Part shown: one piece after another, positions 1 through 13,500 of the stretch
Layout of the letters: the number at the start of each line of letters is the position of its first letter
How positions within the stretch are numbered: the first letter of the stretch is position 1
Source of the DNA: Argopecten irradians
Taxonomy: Eukaryota > Mollusca > Bivalvia > Pectinida > Pectinidae
Reading direction: 5' to 3'
Length of the DNA: 64,000 nt
Assembly: GCF_041381155.1 (NCBI RefSeq)
Contig: NC_091137.1
Location: forward strand, 22,551,655 to 22,615,654
The notes under the pieces: generated by a model
What the model was told of the DNA's origin: nothing
The model's input: only the letters and a program-made list of their open reading frames with translations
Databases searched by the model: none
Position numbers and translations under genes: made by a program

Positions 1-443
1 AATTTAAGCCAGAAGAAAATTTACGCTAATTATGAGAAGATCGCTCAATCACAAAAATTTCCCCCATTCGTATAGTCATAAAATTAATAACCCCCGAAAA
101 GTTTTATGTTTGCAGTATGTACATGAATTGTTTGTTGTCTTGCCCTATGAAGTAATCTAGATTTGTTTCTGAAGTTACTGAAGATATAAATGAGCTGAAT
201 GTTCTGAGGTCTGTGAGACTGACTTCTACTGAACAGGTGAAGAAGTTGATGAGTCAGTATAGTGCCAAATTTTTGTCCTAGATCAGCTGGTTAAAAAGCT
301 TGATAATAGGAATTTCAATCAATTTTTTATTAATTACCAAGAAATCATCAATATCAGTATTCAGCAGCCTTACTACACTGGGTATCAATATTCATCAAAG
401 ATTTCAGCATAATTTTTCTGTGTATTGTTGAAAACAGACTTAC

Positions 444-3400
444 GCCCCAATGGCAACTTCATTGTTGACTGACAACTTGTATACTAATTCATCCATAATG
501 CTATGGACTAGCTTTGTGTCCAGCTCCTTCAGCAGCTTCCTGTTAAAAAATTAATTCATCATTTCCTGCATAAAAAAACAAAATTAAAAAGTAGGATTGG
601 ACTGAATATCTATTGTATAGAATTAATCAAGTAATCTAATTAACAAAAGTTTAGTAAATTGTATATTAAGATCAAATTTTTGTTCAAACTATTAATTTCA
701 AAAGTATCATATGAGAGATTTGCAAGATTATGAAATCATGGAATCAATAGCACGGGTCGCTGGTCTGGAGTAGGCCATTACCAAATTACAGTGACTTGGG
801 ATTTATAATAATATTGCCATATTCCCCTAACAAGCAATTATAATATAGACTTTGTATAATCCACTCAAAAGAGTTTTGTCCCCTTAATACAACTATTGAC
901 ATTTTAGGCTGAGGAAGCCATATCAATCAGTGTCATTTCTGTACTGACAGAGAATGTTTATATACAAATATGGTTTATCAAGTTATTGAATTTGTTAATA
1001 ATTTATTTATACCAACCGATTGACTCGAAGAATTTTAGGTAGTAAGTCCATCACACCACCTACAGTATCGGCATCATCTGATATCAACAGTTGAAGTAAC
1101 CATGGTGATTCAATCACTAAAAATAAAAAGAAAGACAATAAGCATTGCCTTATAATAATCAGCAACTGTAACATGGCAGGTCAACAAAAATATCCACAAA
1201 ACGTTTTAAAAGTCTATTTCAGACTGTAAAAAAACCCATCTACCCAATTACAAGCAATATACAAAATAGTATACAATGTTAAAGGGACAATTCATTCTAC
1301 GAGAACATTAAAATTTGTATATATATCGGAAAACCCCCAGTTCTAATGCAAATTAGATCAGTCGGTTTTACTGTGATATGTCAGAAAATCCCATGGTGGT
1401 GAAATGCGTGTGAAATGTTCAAACTCACTCGCTGTCCGCCATTACACATTGTGGTCGAATATCTTGTATGCCGAACCCAGTCCCTTGCTCGTAGAGTAAT
1501 GCTACTTTTGTCTAGAACAGCTCAAATCGCTCTGACAGAAGTGTGTTTACCTTATTAGGTGAATTGTCTTGCCTAAAAAATCATTATATCACCTCCACAG
1601 TGGTTATGTAGTTCATTTGTTTAACGTGCGTGACTTTGGCTCGGATATTGGTACAGCGTACATATTGTACCTGCTTAATCGTATTGATCAACGATTTGTA
1701 ATTACAACGGTATCAATTAAAATACTAAACAATGACGTGGAATTTGTCAATATCTTATGTTATATGTTTCATAAGAAATGTAGAACAATACATTTATGCC
1801 ATATTTTGCTTCTTGGTTATGTAAAAGAATTAGCATGAGTGAATTGTCCCTTTAAAATATAATTCATGTACATAAAATTGTACATTTATAATATCCAGCT
1901 TACAATACTTCCAAATAACAATCACTTTTATCACCAGAAAATATACTATTCTCAGACCTACCATTCCTACAGATGAAGACGTGGCCAGAAGCAATGTAAG
2001 TGATTGATTCCAACACTCCCCTGTAACAGACCATCAACCTCTGTCGCTCTTTCTGTATTCCCTGGTCCGAAAAAAAATCCATATTTTCACATACATTATA
2101 AAAGTATTAGTAACAAAATCATTACTCATTACCCGTGAAAGTCTGGTTGGTTGGAAAGGGGTCCGGATGAGTTTCCCCGGGAAAAATTGAAAATCCATAT
2201 TTCAAATGGTGTGATTTGGTCACTTTTGGCAGTTTTTGCTTGATCTACCATTATGCAAAATAGCTAACACTGTGGAAAAGTTTCTGATTAGTGCTATCAT
2301 GAAAAGCTGAATGGTTGTCCATCATTTGAGGCTGAATTACTTGCATATTGGAGGCATATACAATACCCATTGAGTAGTAACTTTATTTCATATAAAACCT
2401 TGTGGATAGTAAGTATCTACAGCGTAAATTATCTTCTTTTTCAAGAACCAGGTTAAATGATTACATAGCAAGTACTATCATAGCAGGATTTCAAACAAGG
2501 ATTTATAAGTGAGAAGGACTTGTCACTTGGGGTTTTGGACGAATACATTGCGAGCACTTTAGTGTATGTGCACTGACTGTGATGTTGGCCGATGACTGCT
2601 TTTCCATTGGTATCCACCGACGGAACTTTTGATGTAGCTTGTAGATTGCTTACCATCTTACTTTCTGAAGTGGGCCATCATTTCATGAGATGTCATATTT
2701 TAATGAAAATTTAAGACATGTTTTCTAAATCTTCTGTCCTTAAAACAAGGATTAGACATCGTGAAATTTATTAAGCTTTACATTGGTGTTTCTTTTGACT
2801 TGATAAGACAAATATTTGTTGAGAAAAATGGTTTTTATTCTTGGTTCATAGGTGTCTCATGTAATGTTTAGTAGTGTAAAGAGACGATGACAAATCCTTC
2901 TCACTTATAAATTCTTAATTACAAAGAACCAAAGAAAAGTAAAATGTTCAGTAAAGAATATTTGTCATGGAATTCTAATAAACATGATAACATGTAACTT
3001 ACAGTTACATTGGGTACTTTTGAGTATCTTGTCTGTATTCTACGTGCTAGAAGGAATAGATTGTTGATAGCCTCGGGAAGACTCTCTGTCTCAAACTTGT
3101 TCCTGTCTTTACCCTTCAGTTCCATACCAGCACACACTTGGCTGTAAATGTAACAAGGTCATTATCATAAATACCAGAAACAGTTTACAGCAACTATATA
3201 CTTATGTCTAAAAGATTGAATTAAACAGGGGCTTTTATCTAATTTATTTCACGTCCGTTTTTGTCTTCAAAAATCTGAGTAATTAGAACAAAGGGAGTTA
3301 CCTCTGATAGCTCAGAATGTACAATCTGTATAAGTCCTAATTTATATAATTTCTTCTGTAAAGTCCTAATTTATATCATTTCTATGTTACTTTATGGGAC

Positions 3401-6400
3401 TTTGAGGTAGTCATTAACTACATGTGTTACCTGAGGATAGCAGCCAAGGCTGCTGCTGTCTGCCAATCACCATCAACAATGCTAAAATCCTGCTTCAATA
3501 CCAAGATTAGGACATGGAGTAAGTTGTAGTCCCATATCTCATGCCTCAACTTTATGGCTTCTTTTGAACCAACTGGAACTGAACTTAATATTCCTGTGGA
3601 AAAAAACAACAATTGAATGAAAAAGATAATGATAATGTAACATAAATCTGCTAATTACAAATATTGCTGAACAAGATGTGGTAAGACTGGACATGGTATA
3701 TCTTTAAGAACCGACTAAAGTTACTAATAAAGTCATCACATGCTAGTGCCTTATAATAAGTTCATGGTCTGGTTGCTGCATTTTCTCCTCTCCTGTTACA
3801 AATGAATCATAAAAGGAGTTATTTCTTATGGAGAGTATATATATAAATTTCATAAACATCAGGCCATGGTAGATATATTACTCCCATAACATGAGAATCC
3901 TCAGTGAAAATTATTTTGGTGACTGTGCCAATTAAAAGTGTCTCGAATTGCTACCTATATACCTTTAACACTGTTGGAGAATGTAGATATTGTCATTTAA
4001 TTTCATATATGCTTCAGTTGCATACCTCTCTTTTTTTCTGATTGTATTAAAATAATTTGCCTGCTGGACTTATCATGTCATGTAGATTTTGAAATAATGG
4101 TGTAGTAGCTGGTAGCTACCTCCTACCATTGATACATGTTTCTGCTGATTATTGATGTTCCTACATCGCGTATTAGAGTAAGAGAGCAACGATTCTTTTC
4201 AAAGGGTTGAAGTCATTAAGGCAAAGACTATGTATACACACAATGGGGGCGCAGTGGCCGAGTGGTTAAGATATCCCGACATATTACCACAAGCCCTTCA
4301 CCTCTGGGATGCGGGTTCGAATCCCATGTGGGGCAGTTGCCAGGTACTGACCGCTGGTCGGTGGTTTTTCTCCGGGTACTCCGGCTTTCCTCCACCAACA
4401 AACCTGGCACGTCCTTACGTGACCCTGGCTGTTAATAGGACGTAAAACTAAACAAACCAAACCAAACTATGTATACACAAATATGAAGTAGGTGTAACTT
4501 AGATAGGTATCTAATAGCTACTGTTGTAACGGAAAAGATATCAAATTCAGCCACTCAGAAGGTGATATATTCACAGTACAACAGTATCTACTACCGGTAC
4601 ATGTAAATGTACTTTATCTATTGTGTTTGGGACAGAAGAAGATATTGGTAATTTGATCGTTTGATTTACAAAGCTGTCAAAGGAATATGTATAATGTTCC
4701 ACCGTGTGATTGACTGTATTGTTATGAAGTTGGGCTTCTCTTTCTGTAATCTTCAAATGAAGTCTCTGCAGGCCTATAATTGGTCAGTTATTTTCTATTG
4801 AACTGCTTCCGTTTTTACTATGAGATATATTGTCCAGGGTTGGATATACCAGCAGTGATAGTAACTCCTGGAGTATTGAGGATGCTACAGTGTATGCATA
4901 GTGTAATACATATGTGTCACCATGCAATGCATGGTGCATATGCTAGGCCTAGCTACTGTTGTAGTGGCAAAGATTAAGCTATATCAGTTATATCAGTATC
5001 TGCCTTACATAAGCCTTCGCTTTTTGGCATCCTTTAGATTTATTCACATTCATGAAATTTTTATCTTACTTTGGTAAATAGTCTAGTTTTAGAAAATTAA
5101 TTCTACTTATATGCAGAGTTGTAGACAACGCACCAATAGTGACTTGTTTTACTATATTAATGCATGGTAATTGGTAATTGTTTGGTTGATAGCCTGTTCA
5201 GTTGGTGGCATAGCAGTTTGGGCTGAACTTTATGTTAATGTTGTTCCAATGCCTATTAAGAGCTGCCTTAAAACAATTCAGTGTCTTGGAATTCACTATG
5301 TCATTTGGAAGACTATTCCAGTCGTTGACAGCTCTAACAGCAAAGAAATGTTTTCTGAGGTTGAGTTGTGGTCTTTGTTTCTCCAGTTTCATTGTGTGAC
5401 CCCTCGTCCTCAGTTCTCTGGATCTCCTGACAATTTTGCCCCCTCTCTGACTCAGATGGTCTAGTCCAGACATAATTCTATACATCTGTATGACATCTGA
5501 TCTTTTTCTTCTGTATTCTAATGTTGGTAGGCCTAGGATCAGAAGTCTTTCTCTATATGATCTTTTGTTCAGCCCTTTCACTAAATATGTTGCCCTTCTT
5601 TGGACTCCTGCCAAAGCTTGTATGTCCTTGAGGTACACTGTATTCCATACTGTTACAGCATACTCCTGATGTGGTCTTATTAAGGCTTTATAGAGTGACA
5701 CAAACATTTGCTGGTTTATACAGGTGAAGGTCCTTCTTATTAGTCCTGACATTTTGTTGGCCTTTTTAATACACTCAGCTGTAAGCAAAGTAAATCTCAG
5801 TGACTTATCAAAGAGGATGCCTAAATCCTTTTCTTGTATGACATTTTCCATTTTTTTTCCATATTTCCTTCTTTCATCTTGTATCGGCTCTCTTGATTTC
5901 CAGGTCCAAAATGTAATGACTTGCATTTTTCAGAATTAAATTTTAGCTGCCATCTTTTGGACCATTCTGAAAGATTAGTTAAATCATTTTGAATCACAAT
6001 GGCATCATCTTCTGTATTGTGTTTTCCATTAGATCTTACTGTCATCAGCAAATAGTTTGATGTTCGAAGAGACCTCCCCAGGTATGTCATTAATATATAT
6101 TAGAAAGAGTACTGTACCCAGTACGCTACCTTTGGGGACTCCACTCTTGACCTTGACCCAATCGGAGGCCAATCCATTTAAGATTACCCATTGCTTTCTG
6201 CCCGATAAGAAAGCTTTTATCCATTTCAGCAGTGTCCCACTGATACCAATATTTTCTTCCTTTTTTAGGAGCCTTTCGTGGGTAACACTATTGAAGGCTT
6301 TTTGAAATTCCAGGTAGATAACATCTATGCTAATACCATGGTCCAGTTCTTCTGTGATGTCATCCAGAACCTCTAAAAGTTGAAGGGAGGTTGATTTTCC

Positions 6401-7113
6401 TTTCATAAAACCAAATTGAGAACTGACAATTAGATTATTCTCATCTGTTTTACAATGTGGTCTTTAATGATGGACTCTAACATTTTTCCTGCTACACTTG
6501 TTAGACTCACTGGTTTATAGTTCTTGACTAATCTTTTATTCCCTTTCCTGTATATTGGTGTAATATTAGCTTGTCTCCATGCTGCTGGTAGGTACCCTTC
6601 TGCCAATGATCTAGTAAAGATAGTAGTTAAGGCTGGAGTAATTTCGTCGTTCACTTCCTTTAGAACTTTTGGGTGTATTTGGTCTGGACCTGCTGATTTT
6701 GTTTCATCTATTTTTTCTAGTTTCTTGACTTTGTCCTAGTCTTTTTCTATGTTTGATGTTGTTATGTTTGATTTCACCATCTGTCAGTCCACACTAGTAA
6801 ATTGCCGCCATGCATCAGTGCATTGGATTGTGACATATCAAATAAAACCAATGTTTATAATGGCAGCAATTAACTTCACACATGTGAAATAAAGAAACAA
6901 CAAAATGTGATAATAATTGATATCGACCAGGAAAAACTAAGAAAATTTCAAAATGAAAACTTGACAGAACACGTTTCCCTAAATTCAGTTGCATGCAATC
7001 TCACCTTTCAGATTCATTAAAAGAATCGGCACACGTCTATCTTTCGTGTCTGCTATTTCTCCTGCCAGATTTAGGACACGCTTGTCCCGATCGGGACTAG
7101 CGTACCTCGACAT
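444..7113 (-). CDS. 5' part of an unrecognised helical-repeat-like protein (six exons, runs off the left edge)
   Basis: Six exons join in phase on the minus strand: 7005-7113, 3431-3593, 3003-3141, 1962-2061, 1017-1116 and 444-539. All junctions seen are GT-AG. The model starts at the ATG of [12 protein letters not shown] and gives about 235 residues before the window ends. The protein is rich in Leu/Ile and alternates amphipathic helices (for example [13 protein letters not shown] and [14 protein letters not shown]), which suggests an ARM/HEAT-like helical repeat fold. No catalytic motif or signal peptide is visible. It is divergent from HUS1 with a 413-bp gap between start codons. I do not recognise the family, and no function is inferred from the neighbour. 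The exon phases and the clean joins (LMNLK-GILSS, AAIL-SQVCAG) make the gene model much firmer than its identity. Intron 1 (3594-7004) holds a SINE and a LINE. Confidence 0.72.
1279..1855. mobile_element. TTAA-flanked MITE, about 577 bp
   Basis: Both ends carry the same inverted sequence, TTAAAGGGACAATTCA, starting at a TTAA. The left copy is at 1279 and the right copy, read in reverse complement, ends at 1855. A TTAA target and short terminal inverted repeats fit a non-autonomous piggyBac- or Kolobok-like element. The 89-residue open frame inside has no recognisable domain and is probably chance. The element lies in an intron of the minus-strand gene, between the exons at 1017-1116 and 1962-2061. 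Confidence 0.7.
4243..4470 (+). mobile_element. tRNA-derived SINE (copy 1)
   Basis: The head resembles a class II (Leu/Ser-like) tRNA gene. It has an A box (GTGGCCGAGTGGTTAAG) near 4255 and a B box (GGGTTCGAATCC) near 4313. A tRNA-unrelated body follows, including CCAGGTACTGACCGCTGG and CTTTCCTCCACCAACAAACC, and the copy ends in an A-rich tail of AAACAAACC type. Two related copies occur near 46290 and 50165. The shared body shows this is a SINE and not a functional tRNA gene. It sits in intron 1 of the minus-strand gene. Confidence 0.8.
5160..6790 (-). mobile_element. 5'-truncated CR1/jockey-type LINE, reverse transcriptase remnant
   Basis: Read on the minus strand, the translation runs through a non-LTR reverse transcriptase in order. 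It starts with [13 protein letters not shown], then [19 protein letters not shown] and [19 protein letters not shown]-type sequence. These are followed by the GVPKGSVLG block, the catalytic box LFADDSKI (FADD in place of YADD), [16 protein letters not shown], a C-terminal [10 protein letters not shown] region and [11 protein letters not shown]. The endonuclease domain is absent, so the copy is 5' truncated, as is usual for LINEs. The frame is broken at least three times across the remnant, and stops occur. It lies in intron 1 of the minus-strand gene in the same orientation as that gene. Confidence 0.85.
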
Positions 7114-7526
7114 GTTGAAAATTGTATCAGTATTTCTCTGTTCTATGGTAAAAACGACATTTTTGTTTACACCGCGAAGCGATCAGGATCTTTTGAATGT
7201 TTGATATAGGTACATTTTAATAATCGAGTCAACATAAATTTTCCGTAACTGTAGTATACAAACCAATTCCATAAAACAAGAAATCAAGCATCTGGACCAA
7301 ATAACAAAATTAATATTTTGTATCAATATAAATCTGTAAAAGTAAATGCCTGAAAATATATAAGTCGCTTAAATTCAGTTGTTTTTTTTTTGAATTTTTT
7401 TCCCCCGCAAGTCTGAACCAAAATTTAGAAAATCAATGGCGGGAGTGTTGAAGGAGAAACACAGTCCACATGTTTAGACTATCATTATTAATCATGTGAT
7501 TATAATACAAGCTATTTAAATCCAAA
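7114..7526. promoter_or_regulatory. Head-to-head promoter region shared by HUS1 and the left gene
   Basis: The two start codons, 7113 on the minus strand and 7527 on the plus strand, are only 413 bp apart and point away from each other. Both 5' UTRs and core promoters must fit here unless upstream noncoding exons exist. The sequence is AT-rich with a T run near 7381. I see no clear TATA box. A bidirectional promoter is inferred from the geometry only. Confidence 0.5.
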
Positions 7527-10500
7527 ATGAGATTTAGAGGGAAAATCGTCGACATTGGATGCATTCAGCATTTCACACGTAAATCGATTTTTGTTAAATG
7601 TATTTAATCTGGGCTGTCACTTCTCAGACACAGGGACTTGTAAACATTTGTAGTTCCTGCGTATGTTTTTAGACTTACAGACTTTTTTTGGAAATCATGC
7701 CACGGTAATTTCTGAAAATGGTATTAAACTTTTGATAAATTGGGATCAAACTTTAAAAGCTATATATATAGAAAAAAACTAGATTTGAATTACATGTCAA
7801 ATTTATACTTTCAGGAGTAATAGGGACATTATCCAAGTTAATAAAAACATGTGTACTGCGAATAACCCCTGGGAACTGGTACTTCATCCTGTCTGAACGA
7901 GCGGTGAATGGAGGAATACAGATTTGGAGTGAACTTCCTCAGGTATATTTAAAACATTTGGTAACAAGACGACAAATATATCTTTGCATATGACTAGAAT
8001 TAGAATATGTGTTTAAAAACTTCATAAAAAGCCCTTAACAGGTTGGAAAAAAACCTGAATAAACCAAATTGAGGTATAAAATTTTGACAGGATATATAAG
8101 GTTACCTAAAGTAAATTCCCTTCATTTTATCTACATGAAAAAAGTTTTCCTTTGTAATCACCGACACTCTGGTAGTATTGTATCAATTAGAAAAAGTAAG
8201 ATCAAATGGACTTACTCTTGTATTTTCAACCATTGATCTTCTTAAAAAGATTGCCATGGCCTAATCAACAACTTTAATTTCTGTACATGTTAAGCTTCGG
8301 TTTAAATAAGGGAAAGTAAATCCATCTTTTATCTGCTCTTCGGGGTAGGTATTGATTTTGATATAATAATTTGCTGTAGAGCGTACCTAACATACTTCCA
8401 GGAAAAAAAATATCATAAAGAGCTTTCTCATGCAATCAGTATCAGTGGAAGCTATGCAGTAACCTTAATACGCTAGGATGAAATAGCCTTGCTTTGTTAT
8501 CATAGTTCACATTTATGGAGCTAAATTAAAAATGTTAAACTTGTTGTATTTAACCAAAATTAACAGGATATTAATAAGAGTATATAAGGCCAAATGAAAA
8601 AAAAAAAAAAAATCTTGTTTTCGGTAACTCTCTTTAAAAATGAAGGGTCGGTAGGTAGGGATTTTTTAAAAAATATTTTTTCTCTTCATCCCAGTTTTTT
8701 GCAGTGAAAAACTGAAATAGACTTTATTCAACCTTATATAAACCATGGATTTGATCCATTGATTCCCAGGAGATTATTGGTGTAATTTACAGAATTTATA
8801 CCAAAATTCCTGATTTTGTGCAAAACCAAACAAAATTTAGGTTGTTATTTGTTTGCTTGAGGACAAAACTGATAAAAAGTTTTTGAGTAGGCAATAATTA
8901 TATAGGGTTGTTAGGGTTACTGGAAACACAAATATATTTTTGTATGGCCTAATATAAAGCTTCAAAGTAATATAAATGCTGGATATACATGCATTCCATC
9001 TTACTCCTTGCAATTGCCAGGGGCGGATTTAGGTTTTGAGGTTAGAGGGGGCGTGGGACAAAGCAAATCAGGCGAGGGGTCTGGGGGCCGCCTAGGCCCC
9101 CAGAAGCTCTCGAATAAATGGTGCAAAATCCTGCATTCTGAGGATTTCATGAACACATTTTCCAGAAAATAATTGAAGCCATTTAAGGATGTTTATTTAT
9201 GGTTTTCGTGTCAAGTGTCATATTTTTTATTTGAAGTTTTGATTTATTTATTTTTTACTTACAGAATTGCAATATCAAAATCTTAATATTTATATGGACA
9301 TAAAGCGAAGAAGGGCGGGGGTCTGGGGGCCGCCTAGGCCCCTAGAAGCCCTCGAATAAATGTATACTTTTTCCAAAAAATAATTGAAGCCATGTAAAAA
9401 TGTTCGTTTATTATTTTTGATGTCTAATGTCATATTTTGAATACAAAGTTACAGAATTGCACTGCCTAAAATCTGAATATCTATTCATAGAGGCACGAAG
9501 CAAAGAAAAGGATGGGGTCTGGGGGCCGCCTAGAACGAATATACGTACCCGGCCTACTATGCCTTTAGGCCGGGTACGAATTGGTCCCTATGTATCGTAG
9601 TGGAGCACTGCCTCCGAAAATCACTCGGGCACAGTTTTTCATACTTTTTTGAAGGTTTTGAAGTAATAGGGAACAATTGTAGCTCTAAAGAAGACACCAT
9701 TTTCAGTCTAAAAGTCTTTTGAGCTACAATATTGCAGCTAGGGGTCGCCTATTGAAGGTTTTTATAGGACTAATGAAAGTGTATGTGAACTTTTTTTAAC
9801 GATATAAGCTTTTACTTTTATACATTATCTCTCAGATTAGATAATTCATTTTCCCTAACTTACACAATCTTCATAATTCGTGTATTGGACAATGAAAGAA
9901 AAGAAGGCTAGTGGTCTTGTCTATGGCCATACGGTGCCAGGAACCATTGCTGTCATCCTGTTTTCTAATAGGGAGCCTTTTGTCATGTGCATTAATTTTT
10001 TAACATCGTTTGCCTATCTTATAACATTATCATTAAGATATGTTTTTATTGAAACAAAAAAGGAAGGCATCTGGCCATGGGGTGCACCTAGACCCTAGAA
10101 GCTCTCATTCTCTGTCGCATTCCACTTTTTTCTTTACAAACATTTTCTTAGGACAAATAAAAGGCTTCTAGAAGCATTCGGCGTCAGTAGTGATCTTGTA
10201 ACTGGCGTTTTGAAAGTACGCACACATTTGTGAATTGATAGTAGGATTTAATACAGGACTTTAATGCTGATTCAAAAATGTGTAATATATCATTTACAAC
10301 CTGGAAAACGAAGGGCATGACATATAGTCAACCAACGAAGACTCATGGCCAGCTACAATTCCTTCCACCCACCCCCTCCCCATTTTCTTTTATTGCTAAG
10401 GATATCGAGATATAACCTGTCAATATTGAATATTAATGACAATAAATTATCTAATATATTGGGATTTTATCGTTTTTTTTGTTTTTTTTTTTTTGAAAAA

Positions 10501-13500
10501 GTAAATACTTGAAGGGATTTACATTGTACCTTTTAAGCGATGGAGATAAAACCTTAACTTACACGAAAAAAAATATATAATTATTCCATTGCGCCTGGAT
10601 ACAAGTATGTTCATGCATGTATGTACCACAAAGTCGAATACATTTAGATTTTAAAATGATAACATCAAACGGTAAAGGTAGGATATGGAGCTTTCTGTCT
10701 AATTCCCACTCTATATCTAATTCCTTAATTTTTTCCCTTTCTCCCTCTTTTTTTTTCTTTCTTCCTTCTTTTCCTTCCTTCCCCTCTTTCTTTTCCCTTC
10801 TTTTTCCTTTTTCTTTTTTTTCTCTCTCCTATTTTAGGGGGGGCGTACGCCGGGTCCGCCCCCCCTTGGATCCGCGCCTGATTGCATAATTCAGAGTACC
10901 TCTCTTGTGGGTAAATATGAATTCATTGCAATGTGAGTGAAAAATAAACTTTATACTCGTAAACACATGAAATCGCAAGATACCTATACCGGTGTAGCAA
11001 ATACAGAATACATTGTTTACCAAGATGGAACTGTATTCATTATTTTTGATTTTGTTTAATAGATTTATATAACCAATTAAATTAGAACTGAAATTTAATC
11101 TTATATTCATTTCAGGGACATTTCTTTGACGAATATGCAATGGAAGGTGTTTCTGAAGAAGATGATGAAATTTTCTTGGAGCTTGCACCAGAAAACTTAC
11201 TGAAAGCTCTTAAAACAGCTCAGAGTGCCAAGTGGCTAAAGATCAAACTTACCAAGAAACATACTCCATGTCTCACAGTCGAGGTTGACCTTGTAAGGAA
11301 CCTTCGCAATGCATAGAGTTATTAACAGTGAATTGCTGAAAGAAATGGGTTTTCAATTTTGTCTTTCATATTAATGATCTGTCTTTGCATATTACAGAAT
11401 TATCTCCCTTGCAGGTACGTTTCGATTGTGACGTCTTTCCTTTGTGAACAAAAATTGCATCATTTTCTCTGAAAAATATGACATTAGAGTCACAAAAAGA
11501 TGACAAAACAATCGGTACCTAGCTGCAAGGGAGATGATTCTGTTATGTGCAAAAACAGATTGTTAATATGAAAGACACAACTGAAAATCCTATTTTCCAG
11601 CATTATTATTGTAATATGCAAATACATGATACCATGTTCTGATATTAAATCCATGAAACGGTTGTGTGTAGCGGATTTAGATTTTAAATGAGTATGATCT
11701 AAGTGTCGTTTTTATTTTTGCTTGCCAATCTTTTAAGGAATGAAAACCTTTATTAAACCTGTTGTCTCAGATAAAGTGTTGTATGTATTAATACTTATAG
11801 CCAACCCTAAGTTCTCACTCTCGGACTGTCGTACACGACATCCCCGTCACAGTCATACCTCGTCGACTCTGGACTGACTTTGAAGAACCAGAGCTTCCAC
11901 ACTTTGATGTAAGAACTTTTTTTATCATTTTTCATGATGATAGTGTTTTTGAAAACATTTTCCATTTCTATTTGTCAATTTGAATTGTCTTGAAAAAGCA
12001 GTTTGACTAGTAGTGTTTGTTCTTCTCTCACTGTTCTTCTAGTTATTGCTGCTAAATTTCCTTTATAGTCCTTTAAAACTTCATGGTTGAGTCATGGATT
12101 TTCTTCGTCAAATTCAGTGTTACGTATTTCAAAAGTCACTGTGATCTACACTAATTTAACCTAAATAACATCAATGGTAAGCAGAAGCTTGTCCTGGCTC
12201 TATCCAAACCTTCCTGTTGTGTGAAGTTCAAACTTACTCTATTGATTAGGTACATGTAGATTACAATCTTTAATCAATCAAAAGAATAAATGTAAGAGAT
12301 AAAGCCTAGAGGCAGGTAAAATCAAGTGTAGGTCACAGTGACCTACTTCAGGTACATGTTGTATATCTTATATAGGTAGATATTTCTCTCTGTTTGACTG
12401 TTCAATCCGAAGCTCTCTGTTATAGGTCAGTGTTGTGATGCCCCAGCTCAAGCTACTGAGAAATGTGGTGGAGAAAATGAAGAACCTCAGCAACTTTGTC
12501 GTAAGTGTATCTTCTGAAAACGTTCACAATTAATATTTTTATCTAATTAATTCAACTTACATTAGAAACTGTTTGTCTGGGAAAACTTGTCTACAGTGAA
12601 GTCCTTGTATTTTCTGGTAAAACATAACAATAAATACAATGTGACCTGTCTTAAACAGATGTCACTGGAACCATCATATTTGGTCGGTATAACCAATTTT
12701 CGGAAATGCAGGTTTTGATTACTATAAATTAACACTTTCCGTACTGTAATTCCGCACCCGGTTCTGGATCAGAAATCATTATAGTTCATGGACATTTGAG
12801 CAATATTGTGGAGTGTTTATTGTGTGTTCTGACGAAGTTGGAGTTAAGCCGAATTACTGCATAAAAACGAGAACCAATGTCCATTGCTTTCACAAATTTG
12901 TTTGATAACATAAATATCTTTATTTTTTGAGGTTTGTAATTTACTGACAGTAGAATGATTGTGATCTTCGCCATGTTATTTACATCGATGATGACAATTG
13001 AAACACATCACGTGAATTTCATCTGGGCTGCATCAGTATCAAAATGTTGGTTATAATTAAACTGAGGATGTTGGTTTAAAATTTAATTGTGCAACTCATA
13101 TGTCGTCTGATGGACACAACTAATCATAGATCAGGTACCGCCAAGTATCTTGTTGTCTGTATACGACAACAGGGATGACGTTTTTCTCTCATCTGTATAT
13201 GACAACGGAGATGAGGCAGTACGTTTTTCTGTCATCTGTATATGACAACGGAGATGAGGCAGTACGTTTTTCTGTCATCTGTATACGACAACGGAGATGA
13301 GGCAGTACGTTTTTCTGTTATCTGCATACAACAACAGAGATGAGGCAGTATTTTTTACTGTCATCTGTTTATGACAACGGAGATGAGGCAGTACGTTTTT
13401 CTGTCATCTGTATACGACAACGGAGAAGAGGCAGTACGTTTTTCTGGTATCTGCATACAAGAACAGAGATGAGGCAGTATTTTTTACTGTCATCTGTTTA

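Noticed and set aside
181-300. A possible further exon of the left minus-strand gene
   Set aside because: An acceptor-like CTGTTCAG with an open frame exists, but no donor or family-like sequence supports it.
1569-1838. An 89-codon open frame
   Set aside because: It lies wholly inside a TTAA MITE and has no domain similarity.
4243-4325. A tRNA-Leu/Ser gene
   Set aside because: A and B boxes are good, but the same non-tRNA body follows in three loci and no proper acceptor stem closes. It is a SINE head.
9880-10098. A 72-codon open frame
   Set aside because: It lies inside the hAT-like element in HUS1 intron 2. It shows no transposase motif and no splice context.
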